DNA of 64,000 nt from Mycobacterium avium subsp. avium. GTDB lineage: Bacteria > Actinomycetota > Actinomycetes > Mycobacteriales > Mycobacteriaceae. The DNA is taken from positions 4,774,001-4,838,000 of the forward strand of contig NZ_CP046507.1 in the NCBI RefSeq assembly GCF_009741445.1, given 5' to 3'. Positions 43,496 to 51,890 of the stretch are shown in pieces. Numbering within the stretch: the stretch's first letter is position 1; each line of letters starts with the position of its first letter. The notes below the pieces were generated by a model. The model was not told the DNA's origin. It did not search any database and was given only the letters and a program-made list of their open reading frames with translations. Position numbers and translations under genes: made by a program.

Positions 43496-44314
43496 CTAGG
43501 CGACCAGGCGGCGCAGAAGTGTTGAGGCCGTGAGGATTCCGGTCACCGCCGCCGCCGCCAGCACCGCGATGTCGACCGGGTTGAACGGCGTGCCGATCAG
43601 CAGCGCCCGCAGCGCGTTGACCTCGTAGCTGAGCGGGTTGATCTTGCTCAGCACGTGCAACCAGGTCGGCATCAGCTCGACCGGGTACAGCGCGTTGGAG
43701 GCGAAGAACAACGGCATCGTGATCGCTTGCCCGATGCCCATCAGCCGATCGCGGTTGCGCACCAAACCGGCCAGCGTCATCGACAGGCAGGCGAAGAACG
43801 CGGCACCCAGCATGACGATGCCCATCGCCGCCAGGATCCGTAATGGATTGACGGTCAAGCTGATTCGCATCAGGTAGGCCAACGCCAGCACCCCGACGAC
43901 CTGGGCCACCGAGCGCACGCCGGCCGCGAAGGCCTTGCCGGTGACCAGCGCCGACGCCGGGGCCGGGGTCACCATGAGTTTGGCCAGCACGCCGGCGTCG
44001 CGATCCCAAATGATCTGTATCCCATAGAAAATGGAGATGAACAGCGCCGACTGGGCGATGATGCCCGGTGCCAGGAAGGCCAGATACGACACGGGTCCGG
44101 TGTCGATCATGTGCAGGTGGCTGAACGTGGTGCCGAAGATCAGCAGCCACAGGGCCGGTTGCACCATCCGGGTGACCAGTTCGGTCCGGTCGTGCTGCAA
44201 CTTCTGCATCTCGACGATCGCGAACGCCCCGACCCGACTGGACAGCGCGCCCACCCGCTGCCATCCGCGCGGCGCGCGGACCAGCGTGGCGGCCGCGGCG
44301 TTGTCAACCGACAC
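43496..44314 (-). CDS. ABC-2 type permease
   Basis: 272 residues with six membrane helices and the ABC-2 export signature (GIIAQSALFISIFYGIQIIW, VRNRDRLMGIGQAITMPLFF, SNALYPVELMPTWL). Its start overlaps the ATPase stop by 11 nt. Similar to daunorubicin/doxorubicin-type exporters (DrrB). Third gene of a MarR-ATPase-permease operon. Confidence 0.88.
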   Translation of the reverse strand: MSVDNAAAATLVRAPRGWQRVGALSSRVGAFAIVEMQKLQHDRTELVTRMVQPALWLLIFGTTFSHLHMIDTGPVSYLAFLAPGIIAQSALFISIFYGIQIIWDRDAGVLAKLMVTPAPASALVTGKAFAAGVRSVAQVVGVLALAYLMRISLTVNPLRILAAMGIVMLGAAFFACLSMTLAGLVRNRDRLMGIGQAITMPLFFASNALYPVELMPTWLHVLSKINPLSYEVNALRALLIGTPFNPVDIAVLAAAAVTGILTASTLLRRLVA

Positions 44315-45146
44315 GGCGAGCCACCTTCCTGCTGGAGCGGACCTGCCGGATGGACCCCGATGGCCGCGGGTGCGCCGCGTCGTCGCCGCCCAGGTCGGAG
44401 GCCGCGTAGTGGCGGAACACGTCCTCGAGCGTGGCGTGCGGCGACACCCGCGATATCCGGGCCTTCAGCTCGTCGGGTGCGCCGACCGCGCGCAGCGCGC
44501 CGCGGTGCATCAGCGCCACTCGATCGCACAGCGCGTCGGCTTCCTCCATGTAGTGGGTGGTCAGCAGCACGGTCATGCCGAACCGGGCCTGCATCTTCTG
44601 CACGTGCTCCCAGACGCCGTCGCGCGCGATCGGGTCCAGCCCGACGGTCGGTTCGTCCAGCACCAGCAGCGACGGCCGGTTGACCAGCGCCTGGGCGACC
44701 TCGAGACGACGGATCATGCCGCCGGAGTAGGCCGACGCCAGCCGGTCGGCTACGTCGAGCAGGTCCATCGCGGCCAGCGCCTGATCGACCCGCTCGGCGC
44801 GCTCGGCGCGCGGCACACCGTACAAGCGGGCGAACCACGCCACGTTCTGCCGGCCGGTGAGCGCGGGCTCGACCGAAAGCTGTTGCGGCACATAGCCGAT
44901 ATTGGCGCGGATATCGGTGGTTCGGCGGCGCGCATCCAGTCCGAAGATGTGCAGCTCGCCTTGCTGCACCGGGGCCAGCGTGGTCAGCATCCGGACCATG
45001 GTCGTCTTTCCGGCGCCGTTGGGCCCCAGCAGGCCCATCGTTTCGCCGGGCCGCACCTGCAACGTCACGTCGTCGACGGCGGTGAACTGGCCGTAGCGGT
45101 AGGTCAGGTGCTTGGCGTCGATCGCCATCGGCAGCGGCCCGGTCAT
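44304..45146 (-). CDS. ABC transporter ATP-binding protein (DrrA-like)
   Basis: 280 residues: Walker A GLLGPNGAGKTTM, signature YSGGMIRRLEVAQAL (variant of LSGGQ), Walker B LLVLDEPTVGLDP and H-loop LLTTHYMEEAD. The C-terminal extension after SRVSPHATLEDVF is typical of DrrA. Its ATG overlaps the marR stop (ATGA). Likely exports a drug or lipid; substrate unknown. Confidence 0.9.
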   Translation of the reverse strand: MTGPLPMAIDAKHLTYRYGQFTAVDDVTLQVRPGETMGLLGPNGAGKTTMVRMLTTLAPVQQGELHIFGLDARRRTTDIRANIGYVPQQLSVEPALTGRQNVAWFARLYGVPRAERAERVDQALAAMDLLDVADRLASAYSGGMIRRLEVAQALVNRPSLLVLDEPTVGLDPIARDGVWEHVQKMQARFGMTVLLTTHYMEEADALCDRVALMHRGALRAVGAPDELKARISRVSPHATLEDVFRHYAASDLGGDDAAHPRPSGSIRQVRSSRKVARRVG

Positions 45147-45604
45147 GGTCGCCGCTCCCGCAGTTTTTGGGTCATCATATCGAGGACCTCCAATCCTCTT
45201 GTCAAAGCCTCGATTTGGTCGTCGTCGAGTTCGTCGACCACCTCGGACAGCAATGCCCGCCGGGCGGCCCGGGACTCGTCGACGATCTGCTGCGCGGACT
45301 CGGTGAGCCGCAGCTGGCACACCCGGCGGTCGGTGTCCGCGGCGGCGCGCAGCAGGAATCCGCCCGACACCAGCTTGGTGACCAGGGTCGAGGCGGTGTT
45401 GGGCACCAGGCCGAGCTCGGCGGCCGCGGCGCTGACCGAGATCCCGGGCCGCCGCCCGACCAGCCACAGCAATTCCGACTGGGACTCCGAGAGCCGGGCC
45501 GGATCGAACGCGCGACCGGCCGACCTGCGCAGTTGGCGGCGAAACCGGCCGACCACGCCGAACAGCTCGGAGGTTACGTCCGTGCGTGCTTTCACCCCGC
45601 CCAT
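45143..45604 (-). CDS. MarR-family regulator of the ABC exporter operon
   Basis: 153 residues: winged helix with SQSELLWLVGRRPGISVSAA, LGLVPNTASTLVTKLVSGGF and wing RAAADTDRRVCQLRLT. First gene of the operon, so autoregulation is expected. AGAGG lies 5 nt before the ATG. A dyad-like ACCTCT-N15-ATAGGT overlaps the -1 to -35 region (about 45607-45633). Confidence 0.87.
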   Translation of the reverse strand: MGGVKARTDVTSELFGVVGRFRRQLRRSAGRAFDPARLSESQSELLWLVGRRPGISVSAAAAELGLVPNTASTLVTKLVSGGFLLRAAADTDRRVCQLRLTESAQQIVDESRAARRALLSEVVDELDDDQIEALTRGLEVLDMMTQKLRERRP

Positions 45605-45661
45605 AATACCTCTGTAACCGAGCTATTTATAGGTCTGAACGGGCCGCCACCAGGGACACGG

Positions 45662-46159
45662 TCACTTGGTGAGGCGGTGCAGCACCACGTCGCTCACGGC
45701 GCCGTCGGCGGCGCACGCGGTCAGGTAGGTGCAGAACGGCTGGCGGCGGCGATCCGTCGGCGAGCCCGGATTGAGCAGCCGCAGGCCGGTTCGGGTGGTG
45801 GTGTCCCAGGGGATGTGGCTGTGCCCGAACACCAGCACCTGGCTGTCCGGGTACCGCCGCGACATCCGCGCCTCCCGGCCCGCGGCGGCGCCGGTCTCGT
45901 GCACGACGGTGAACCGCACGCCCGCCAGGGTGACGTCGGCCCGCTCGGGCAGCCGCGCCCGAAGCGCCGGGCCGTCGTTGTTGCCCCAGCAGGCCACCAG
46001 CCGGGCGGCCCGGCCGTCGAGCTCGTCGAAGAACTCCGGTGCCGTCCAGTCGCCGGCGTGGATCACGACGTCGGCCCCGGCCACTTCGTCCCACACCTGC
46101 GCGGGCAGGTCGCGAGCCCGGCCCGGGATGTGCGTGTCGGCGATCAGCAGCAGCCTCAC
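45662..46159 (-). CDS. YfcE/MJ0936-type metallophosphoesterase
   Basis: 165 residues. Metal-binding motifs in order: LLIADTHIPG (D-x-H), VVIHAGDWTAP (GD), CWGNNDGP (GNxD), VVHETG (H) and FGHSHIPWD (GHxH). Calcineurin-like phosphodiesterase; substrate unknown. GTG at 46159 is the start that brings the beta strand RLLLIADTH to the N-terminus. Divergent from the CsoR/CstR-like gene. Confidence 0.85.
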   Translation of the reverse strand: MRLLLIADTHIPGRARDLPAQVWDEVAGADVVIHAGDWTAPEFFDELDGRAARLVACWGNNDGPALRARLPERADVTLAGVRFTVVHETGAAAGREARMSRRYPDSQVLVFGHSHIPWDTTTRTGLRLLNPGSPTDRRRQPFCTYLTACAADGAVSDVVLHRLTK

Positions 46160-46208
46160 GCCGCCATTGTGCGTGCGGGGCGCGGGCGCCGGAAGCAGCG
46201 CCGCGGGC

Positions 46209-46233
46209 ATATACCATACGGGGTATGGTATAT
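46209..46233. promoter_or_regulatory. Operator of the CstR/CsoR-like repressor
   Basis: Perfect dyad ATATACCATAC-GGG-GTATGGTATAT (11-bp arms), 8 bp before the repressor ATG at 46242. The TACC...GGTA arms and central G run resemble CsoR/CstR operators. It probably overlaps the promoter, giving autoregulation of the repressor-DUF302 operon. Confidence 0.75.
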
Positions 46234-46241
46234 ATGGATAT

Positions 46242-46544
46242 ATGGCAATCGACAGCGGCCGCACCCGCAAAGCCGATGCCGCCCGGCACGACCCCGGCGA
46301 CATCGACGTCGTCCTGACCCGGCTGCGCCGGGCGCACGGTCAGCTGGGTGGCGTCATCGCGATGATCGAGCAGGGCCGCAGCTGCAAGGACGTGGTCACC
46401 CAGCTGGCCGCGGTGTCGAAGGCGCTGGACCGGGCGGGCTTCAAGATCATCGCCTCGGGATTGCGCGACTGCATCACGCGGACCGAGCAGCAACCGCCCC
46501 TGTCGATCGATGAGCTGGAAAAACTGTTCCTGAGCCTGGCCTGA
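46242..46544 (+). CDS. CsoR/CstR-family metal- or persulfide-sensing repressor
   Basis: 100 residues, all-alpha DUF156 fold: RLRRAHGQLGGVIAMIEQGR then SCKDVVTQLAAVSKAL. Cys48 and Cys77 keep the 29-residue spacing of the sensor Cys pair, but the Cu(I)-ligand His four residues before the second Cys is Gly73. That pattern, and similarity to the KDVITQ region of S. aureus CstR, favours persulfide/sulfide sensing over copper. It sits 46 bp upstream of a DUF302 gene in one probable operon. Confidence 0.88.
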   Translation: MAIDSGRTRKADAARHDPGDIDVVLTRLRRAHGQLGGVIAMIEQGRSCKDVVTQLAAVSKALDRAGFKIIASGLRDCITRTEQQPPLSIDELEKLFLSLA

Positions 46545-46590
46545 CCGCGGGGCCGGAACGACGAGTGGTCGCAAACAGGAGGAGTCACAG

Positions 46591-46992
46591 GTGACATCGA
46601 AATTGAGCACCACGCTGCACACCTCGTTCCCGGACGCGGTGGACCGGACCACAAAAGCACTGGCGGATCAGGGTTTTGGCGTACTGACCACCATCGACGT
46701 GAAAGCCACGCTGAAACAAAAGCTCGGCGCGGACATGGAGGACTACCTGATCCTGGGCGCCTGCAACCCGGCGCTGGCGCACCGCGCGCTGGGCATCGAT
46801 CGCCAGATCGGTCAGTTGCTGCCGTGCAATGTGGTGGTGCGGTCCGATCCCGCCGAGGGGGATGCGGTGCTGGTCGAGGCGATGGACCCGCAACTCATGG
46901 TCAAGGTGACCGGCGAGGCGGGGGCCTTGCAGGAGGTCGCCGACCAAGCCACCGCCAAGCTGCAAGCGGCGATCAGCGCGCTCGCCGGCTGA
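46591..46992 (+). CDS. DUF302 domain protein
   Basis: 133 residues with the DUF302 core: TSFPDAVDRTTKALADQGFG, VKATLKQKLGADMEDYLILG and CNPALAHRAL, then LPCNVVVR. Family function is unknown; members often neighbour CsoR-type repressors and sulfur or redox genes. GTG start with AGGAGGAG upstream. It ends flush against the convergent small gene. Confidence 0.88.
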   Translation: MTSKLSTTLHTSFPDAVDRTTKALADQGFGVLTTIDVKATLKQKLGADMEDYLILGACNPALAHRALGIDRQIGQLLPCNVVVRSDPAEGDAVLVEAMDPQLMVKVTGEAGALQEVADQATAKLQAAISALAG

Positions 46993-47166
46993 TCAGCCGC
47001 GTTCGCTGCGGGCTTCGGCGCCGGTTTCACCGGCGTCGAACGAGTCGTCCGAGCCCGCCGCACCGACGTAGGAGCCGTCGTCTTTGCCCTTGCCCGCGCG
47101 GGAGCGAGCCTGGTGCTTTTCGGGTTCGACGTCTTCCTCGGCCCGGTGGCCCTTGTGGTCTGGCAT
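46993..47166 (-). CDS. Small hydrophilic protein, unknown function
   Basis: 57 residues, rich in Glu, Asp, Lys, His and Gly (MPDHKGHRAEEDVEPEKHQA at the start), likely disordered. Strong ribosome site GGAAAGGAAGG before the ATG at 47166. Zero-gap convergent with DUF302. Gene support comes from the ribosome site and its isolation from other frames. Confidence 0.6.
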   Translation of the reverse strand: MPDHKGHRAEEDVEPEKHQARSRAGKGKDDGSYVGAAGSDDSFDAGETGAEARSERG

Positions 47167-47247
47167 GCGCCTTCCTTTCCTGCGGTCAGCGTTGCGGGTG
47201 GGATTCCCGCGACGGCTCGTCCGAAACGGCGCCGCGCACCCAGGCAC

Positions 47248-48084
47248 CTAGGCGGCCAGAAAGTCCAGCAGTGTCGCGTTGAACTCTTGCGCGTGGCTGA
47301 TGTGGCAACCGTGCGGCCCGTCGGCGATCACGCACAGCCGGCTGCCCGGTATCGCCCGGTGGGTGCGCTGCGCCGACCCGGCGAGCGGCACGGATTCGTC
47401 GCCCTCGCCGTGGATGATCAGCGCCGGCACCGACACCCGGGTCAGGTCGGGACGGAAGTCGGTGTTGGCCCAGGCAGCCATGCAGGCCAGCGACGCCTCC
47501 TTGCCGGCCTGCTTGCATAACCTGAGCGCCTCGGCGCGGGTCGCCGGGCTCACCCGCAATTGTCCGTTGGCGGAGAAGAACTCGGTCATCTGATGGTCGT
47601 AGAAGGCGTCCTGGTCCTTGACGAACGACGCCGTCGCCCGCGCCGCGTCCTTCATGGTCAGCGGCCCGTCCGGATTGTCGGTGGTCTGCAACAGGTACGG
47701 CGTCACCGAGGAGGCGAACACCACGCTGCGCACCCGCTCGGGGCCGTAGGTCGACAGGTAGCGGGCGACCTCGCCGCCGCCCATCGAGGAGCCCACCAGG
47801 GTGAGGTCGCGCAGGTCGAGGGATTCGATCAGGGTGTGCAGGTCGTGCGTGAGCTGGGAGTAGCTGTACCCGGTGAGCGGCTTGTCGCTGCGCCCGAAAC
47901 CGCGCCGGTCGTAGGTGACCACCCGATAGCCGGCGGCGTGCAGCACCGGGACCTGGGCCGACCACGATTGGCCGGACAGCGGCCACGGGTGCATGAGCAG
48001 CACCGGTCTGCCGGGCCCGCCGGTGTCGTCGACATGCAGCCGGGTGTCCTTGAGAAGTCCATGGTGGGCGATCACATCGGGCAT
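47248..48084 (-). CDS. Alpha/beta hydrolase (non-haem chloroperoxidase-like)
   Basis: 278 residues: oxyanion motif LMHPWPLSG, TYDRRGFGRSDKP, nucleophile Ser in LVGSSMGGGEV, acid Asp in HGEGDESVP and His in GCHISHAQEF. The GFGRS and GSSMGG blocks are those of cofactor-free haloperoxidase/esterases. Substrate unknown. Divergent from htdZ. Confidence 0.9.
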   Translation of the reverse strand: MPDVIAHHGLLKDTRLHVDDTGGPGRPVLLMHPWPLSGQSWSAQVPVLHAAGYRVVTYDRRGFGRSDKPLTGYSYSQLTHDLHTLIESLDLRDLTLVGSSMGGGEVARYLSTYGPERVRSVVFASSVTPYLLQTTDNPDGPLTMKDAARATASFVKDQDAFYDHQMTEFFSANGQLRVSPATRAEALRLCKQAGKEASLACMAAWANTDFRPDLTRVSVPALIIHGEGDESVPLAGSAQRTHRAIPGSRLCVIADGPHGCHISHAQEFNATLLDFLAA

Positions 48085-48198
48085 GAAACGACCTTCCGCG
48101 ACGGTGGAGTTCGCTGGCTCACCGGCTACTACCCATGACCGTCCGGGCTAACCGTGGCCGGGCGCTATTGTTGGCAGCCGAAACCAAGGAGACACCCA

Positions 48199-48654
48199 AT
48201 GCGCACCTTCGAATCAGTAGCCGACCTCGCCGCCGCGGCGGGGGAGACGCTGGGACACAGTGACTGGGTCACCATCACCCAGGAAGACGTCAACCTGTTC
48301 GCCGATGCGACCGGCGATCACCAGTGGATCCACGTCGACCCGGAACGGGCCGCGTCGGGTCCCTTCGGCACGACCATCGCCCACGGTTTCATGACCTTGG
48401 CGCTGCTGCCCCGGTTGCAGCACCAGATCTACACCGTCAACGGCATCAAGCTTGCAATCAATTACGGCCTCAACAAGGTTCGTTTCCCCGCCCCGGTTCC
48501 GGTCGGCTCCCGGGTGCGCGCCCAGAGTTCGTTGGTCAGCGTCGACGACGTGGGTAACGGCGCCGTGCAGGCAACCTTCTCGACCACGGTCGAAATCGAC
48601 GGATCGGCCAAGCCGGCGTGCGTGGCTGAAAGCGTTGTTCGTTTCGTCGGCTGA
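48199..48654 (+). CDS. htdZ: (R)-specific enoyl-CoA hydratase / 3-hydroxyacyl-thioester dehydratase HtdZ
   Basis: 151 residues, same length as Rv0130. MaoC-like hotdog with the hydratase-2 motif ADATGDHQWIHVDPERA (catalytic Asp and His) and GTTIAHGFMTLALLP. ATG at 48199 follows AAGGAG by 8 nt. Expected to hydrate trans-2-enoyl-CoA to (R)-3-hydroxyacyl-CoA. Confidence 0.94.
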   Translation: MRTFESVADLAAAAGETLGHSDWVTITQEDVNLFADATGDHQWIHVDPERAASGPFGTTIAHGFMTLALLPRLQHQIYTVNGIKLAINYGLNKVRFPAPVPVGSRVRAQSSLVSVDDVGNGAVQATFSTTVEIDGSAKPACVAESVVRFVG

Positions 48655-48690
48655 ATTCGCGGCCGAGCGTCGACTTGTTGCGGTGGGCCG

Positions 48691-50040
48691 CTAAAATTCG
48701 GCGACCACGTGCTCGAGCCGCTCGGCGAGTCGTGCCTGCGCTTCGGCGCGGCGTGTCGGAATATGCGCCGACGGGAAAGGCGTTGTCACCGGCTCGTATT
48801 CGCGCAGCGTCCGGCGGGCGACCGTCATCTTGTGCAACTCGGTGGCGCCGTCGGCGATACCCAGCGACTCGGCGGCCACCAGCATCTTGACGAACGGCAT
48901 CTCATCGGAGACGCCGAGCGCACCGTGCAGGTGCATGGCCCGCTGCGCGACGTCATGCAGCACCTGGGGCATGGCCACTTTCACCGCCGCAATGTCACGA
49001 CGCACCTTCTGGTAGTCGTGGTGCTTGTCGATCAGCCAGGCGGTGCGCAGCACCAGCAGACGGAACTGCTCGATCTGGATCCAGCTGTCGGCGATCTTCT
49101 CCTGGGTCATCTGGAAATCGGACAGTCGGCCGTGCCGGGTCTTGCGCGACACCGCGCGCTCACACATCATGTCAAAGGCGCTGCGGGCCAACGCGATTGT
49201 GCGCATGGCGTGATGGATCCGGCCGCCGCCGAGGCGGGTCTGCGCGATCATGAACGCCTGCCCCTCACCACCCAGCACGTGGTCGGCGGGCACGTGGACG
49301 TCGTGGTAGCGGACGTAGCCGTGGGTGGCCCGCTTTGCCGATTCTGCCCCGACGCCGACATTGCGGACGATCTCGATGCCTGGCGTTTCGGCCGGGACGA
49401 TGAACAGCGACATCTTGTCGTAGGTGCGGGCCTGCGGGTTCGTGACCGCCATGACGATGAAGAACGACGCGTGTTTGGCGTTGGTGGAGAACCACTTCTC
49501 GCCATTGATGACCCAGTAGTCGCCGTCTCGGGTTGCGGCGGTGACGAATTGTCCTGGGTCAGAACCACCTTGCGGTTCGGTCATCGAATAGCAGGAGGTG
49601 ATTTCGCCGTCCAGCAGCGGCTGCAGGTAGCGTGCCTTCTGCTCTTCGGTGCCGAACAGGGCGAGGATCTCGGCGTTGCCGGAATCCGGTGCCTGACAGC
49701 CGAACACCGACGGAGCCCAGCGGGAGCGGCCCAAGATTTCGTTGAGCAGCGCCAGTTTGACCTGACCGAAGCCCTGGCCACCCAACTCAGGGCGCAGGTG
49801 CGCGGCCCACAGCCCCTGATCCTTCACCTGTTGCTGGAGGGGCCGCAGGATGGCCATCATTTCGGCGTTCTTTTTGTCATAGGGGTCGAGCGCGACGAGA
49901 TCGAGCGGTTCGAGCTCTTCGGCCATGAATTTTTCGACCCAGTCCAGCTTTGCCTGGTATTCGGGGTCCGTCTCGAAATCCCACACCGTGGCCAACCAAT
50001 CCCCGGCGCTGCGCCGCGCCGGACTCGTTGATGAAGCCAT
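48691..50040 (-). CDS. fadE1: Acyl-CoA dehydrogenase FadE1
   Basis: 449 residues (Rv0131c is 447). FAD-dependent alpha,beta-dehydrogenation: SCYSMTEPQGGSDPGQFVT, WVINGEKWFSTNAKHA, then GGGRIHHAMRTIALA and the C-terminal helices with LHGALGVSDEMPF. Convergent with htdZ, which could act on its product. Confidence 0.93.
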   Translation of the reverse strand: MASSTSPARRSAGDWLATVWDFETDPEYQAKLDWVEKFMAEELEPLDLVALDPYDKKNAEMMAILRPLQQQVKDQGLWAAHLRPELGGQGFGQVKLALLNEILGRSRWAPSVFGCQAPDSGNAEILALFGTEEQKARYLQPLLDGEITSCYSMTEPQGGSDPGQFVTAATRDGDYWVINGEKWFSTNAKHASFFIVMAVTNPQARTYDKMSLFIVPAETPGIEIVRNVGVGAESAKRATHGYVRYHDVHVPADHVLGGEGQAFMIAQTRLGGGRIHHAMRTIALARSAFDMMCERAVSRKTRHGRLSDFQMTQEKIADSWIQIEQFRLLVLRTAWLIDKHHDYQKVRRDIAAVKVAMPQVLHDVAQRAMHLHGALGVSDEMPFVKMLVAAESLGIADGATELHKMTVARRTLREYEPVTTPFPSAHIPTRRAEAQARLAERLEHVVAEF

Positions 50041-50068
50041 CCCATCCTAGAGCGGGGCGGCGGGGAGA

Positions 50069-50770
50069 TCAGGCGTCGCCGCGGCGGGTGTCGATCACTC
50101 GCTGGGCGACGTCGATGAGCTTGGTTTGGCTTTCCTGAGAGAGCCGGCGCAGCAGGTCGAAGGCGCGCAATTCGTCGACGCCGTAACGCTCCATGATGAT
50201 GCCCTTGGCCTGCCCGATGCGGTCTCGCGTGGACAGGGCCGACTGCATCTGTTGTCCGTGCCGCCCGGCCATGATCGCCGAGGCGGCATGCGCGGCGAAC
50301 ACCGTTCCGATGGTTTCGGCTTCGGTATCCCACACGTTGGGCCGGAAACTGAACAGGTTGAGCGCGCCCGCGGTGCGCTCGGCGGTGTAGAGCTTGAACG
50401 AGAGGCTGCTCAGGACACCGTGTTCCACGGCGGCCGGTGCGTATCGAGGCCAGCGGGGTTCGTCGCGGAGGTCGTCGGCGCGCACGATCGTTTGTTTCAG
50501 CGCGGCGTCGTGACAAGGGCCCTCAGCGAAGTCGTGCTGCAGCTTGTCGAGTTTGGCGACCAGGCTGTCGGTGTCCGCGACCGATTCGAAATCGTCGCTC
50601 CCTTTCACCAGCAACACCCCGGCGACGTCCGCCGCCGATATCAGCTCCACCGCCGCGGCGGTCACGTCGGCGAGAACGCGGTCGAGTGAACGCGGCGCCG
50701 CGGTCTCCCGGGCGAGCTCCGCCATGCGGGTAGCCAGCTCATGCCGAGAGGCCGCGTCGAAAGACTCCAT
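50069..50770 (-). CDS. GAF-ANTAR RNA-binding antiterminator/regulator
   Basis: 233 residues. The GAF domain covers about 20-160 (VELISAADVAGVLLVKG, HDFAEGPCHDAAL). The ANTAR domain is C-terminal (RDRIGQAKGIIMERYGVDEL, then AFDLLRRLSQESQTKLIDVA). ANTAR proteins bind paired hexaloops in nascent RNA. ATG at 50770 preferred over 50797. Divergent from the Mn catalase gene by 162 bp, so that leader is a possible target. Confidence 0.87.
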   Translation of the reverse strand: MESFDAASRHELATRMAELARETAAPRSLDRVLADVTAAAVELISAADVAGVLLVKGSDDFESVADTDSLVAKLDKLQHDFAEGPCHDAALKQTIVRADDLRDEPRWPRYAPAAVEHGVLSSLSFKLYTAERTAGALNLFSFRPNVWDTEAETIGTVFAAHAASAIMAGRHGQQMQSALSTRDRIGQAKGIIMERYGVDELRAFDLLRRLSQESQTKLIDVAQRVIDTRRGDA

Positions 50771-50932
50771 GGAACCGGATTCTCCACGATGCGCCACGAT
50801 GCGTCACCCCCGCGGCTTACCCGAGGGCCGGGCCGCCGGTCGATGGGAAAGCTGCTGCCATCCGAGTTTGGGGCAATAGACCCCGGGTATCCGGCGTCGA
50901 CAGCTCGATCTCGACCCCCAGGGAGGCCCCCA

Positions 50933-51832
50933 GTGTTTGTGCACAACAAAGATCTTCAATTCGAGGTTCGCGTCGATCGACCCGATCCTCGGTTCGCGTC
51001 GCTGCTGATGGACCAATTCGGCGGGGCCAACGGCGCACTCACCGCGGCGCTGCAGTGCTTCACCCAGGCATTCGTGCTGCGGCAGAAGAACCCGAAAATG
51101 TATGACCTGTTCATGGACATCGCGACCGAGGAGCTCAGCCACCTCGAAATGGTCGGATCAATGATCACGATGTTGCTCGACGGGCTCAACGACAACCTCA
51201 AGATCGCCAACGAGAAATGTGACTGGATGCCGGCGGTGGCGTCCAACGGCGGCGGCCGGGACGGTCTCATCCACTCGGTCGCGGTCAATCCGCTGTTTCT
51301 GGTGCTCAGTGGCGGTGGGCCGGACGTCAAGGATTCCGGTGGCAACAACTGGACCGGCGCCTACATCGACGCCAACGGCGACCCGACCGTGGATCTGCGC
51401 AACAACGTCGCGGCGGAATCGCGCGCCAAGATCGTCTATGAATACCTCAAGCAGTTCACCGACGACCCAGGCGTGCAGGACACCCTGACGTTCCTGATGA
51501 CGCGCGAGGTGGCGCACTATCAGCAGTTCACAGCGGCGCTCAATGAGCTCCCGGTGAACTTCCCGCCGGGACAGCTGCCGGGCGACCCGCGCTTCCAGAA
51601 CGTGGCGTTCAACATGTCCAACGGTGGTGGCGAGTCCATTCGCGGTCCGTGGAACCAAGGCCAGGGTCCCTGGCCAGAGGGCACGGAATGGGACTACGTC
51701 GAGAAGCCCGAACAGCAGTGGCTGGGTAGCGAGACGCGCAAGAACAAGGGGGCCGAGCGAGTTCCGGACGGCTCGCCGGCCGTCAACGCTGAGAAGCCCT
51801 TCACCCACGAACAGCACGTTCCCACCGGCTAG
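50933..51832 (+). CDS. Manganese catalase
   Basis: 299 residues. Disproportionates H2O2 with a di-Mn centre in a ferritin-like bundle; ligands appear as EELSHLEMVGSM and TREVAHYQQFTAAL (two E-x2-H pairs). GTG start at 50933 gives the family N-terminus (MFVHNKDLQFEVRV) with AGGGAGG 6 nt upstream. C-terminal tail is polar and disordered, as usual. Followed by a terminator. Confidence 0.93.
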   Translation: MFVHNKDLQFEVRVDRPDPRFASLLMDQFGGANGALTAALQCFTQAFVLRQKNPKMYDLFMDIATEELSHLEMVGSMITMLLDGLNDNLKIANEKCDWMPAVASNGGGRDGLIHSVAVNPLFLVLSGGGPDVKDSGGNNWTGAYIDANGDPTVDLRNNVAAESRAKIVYEYLKQFTDDPGVQDTLTFLMTREVAHYQQFTAALNELPVNFPPGQLPGDPRFQNVAFNMSNGGGESIRGPWNQGQGPWPEGTEWDYVEKPEQQWLGSETRKNKGAERVPDGSPAVNAEKPFTHEQHVPTG

Positions 51833-51844
51833 CTGGAGAGCAGG

Positions 51845-51880
51845 GGGCCGGGCGCTGAATTGCACAGCGCCCGGCCCTTT
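51845..51880 (+). terminator. Rho-independent terminator of the Mn catalase gene
   Basis: 13-bp perfect stem GGGCCGGGCGCTG (51845-51857) with CAGCGCCCGGCCC (51865-51877), 7-nt loop, then TTT. It also faces the convergent hemerythrin gene. Confidence 0.85.
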
Positions 51881-51890
51881 CCCATGTTTG

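Noticed and set aside
46209..46233. Copper-responsive CsoR operator
   Set aside because: The adjacent repressor lacks the Cu-binding His, so a CstR-type persulfide operator fits better.
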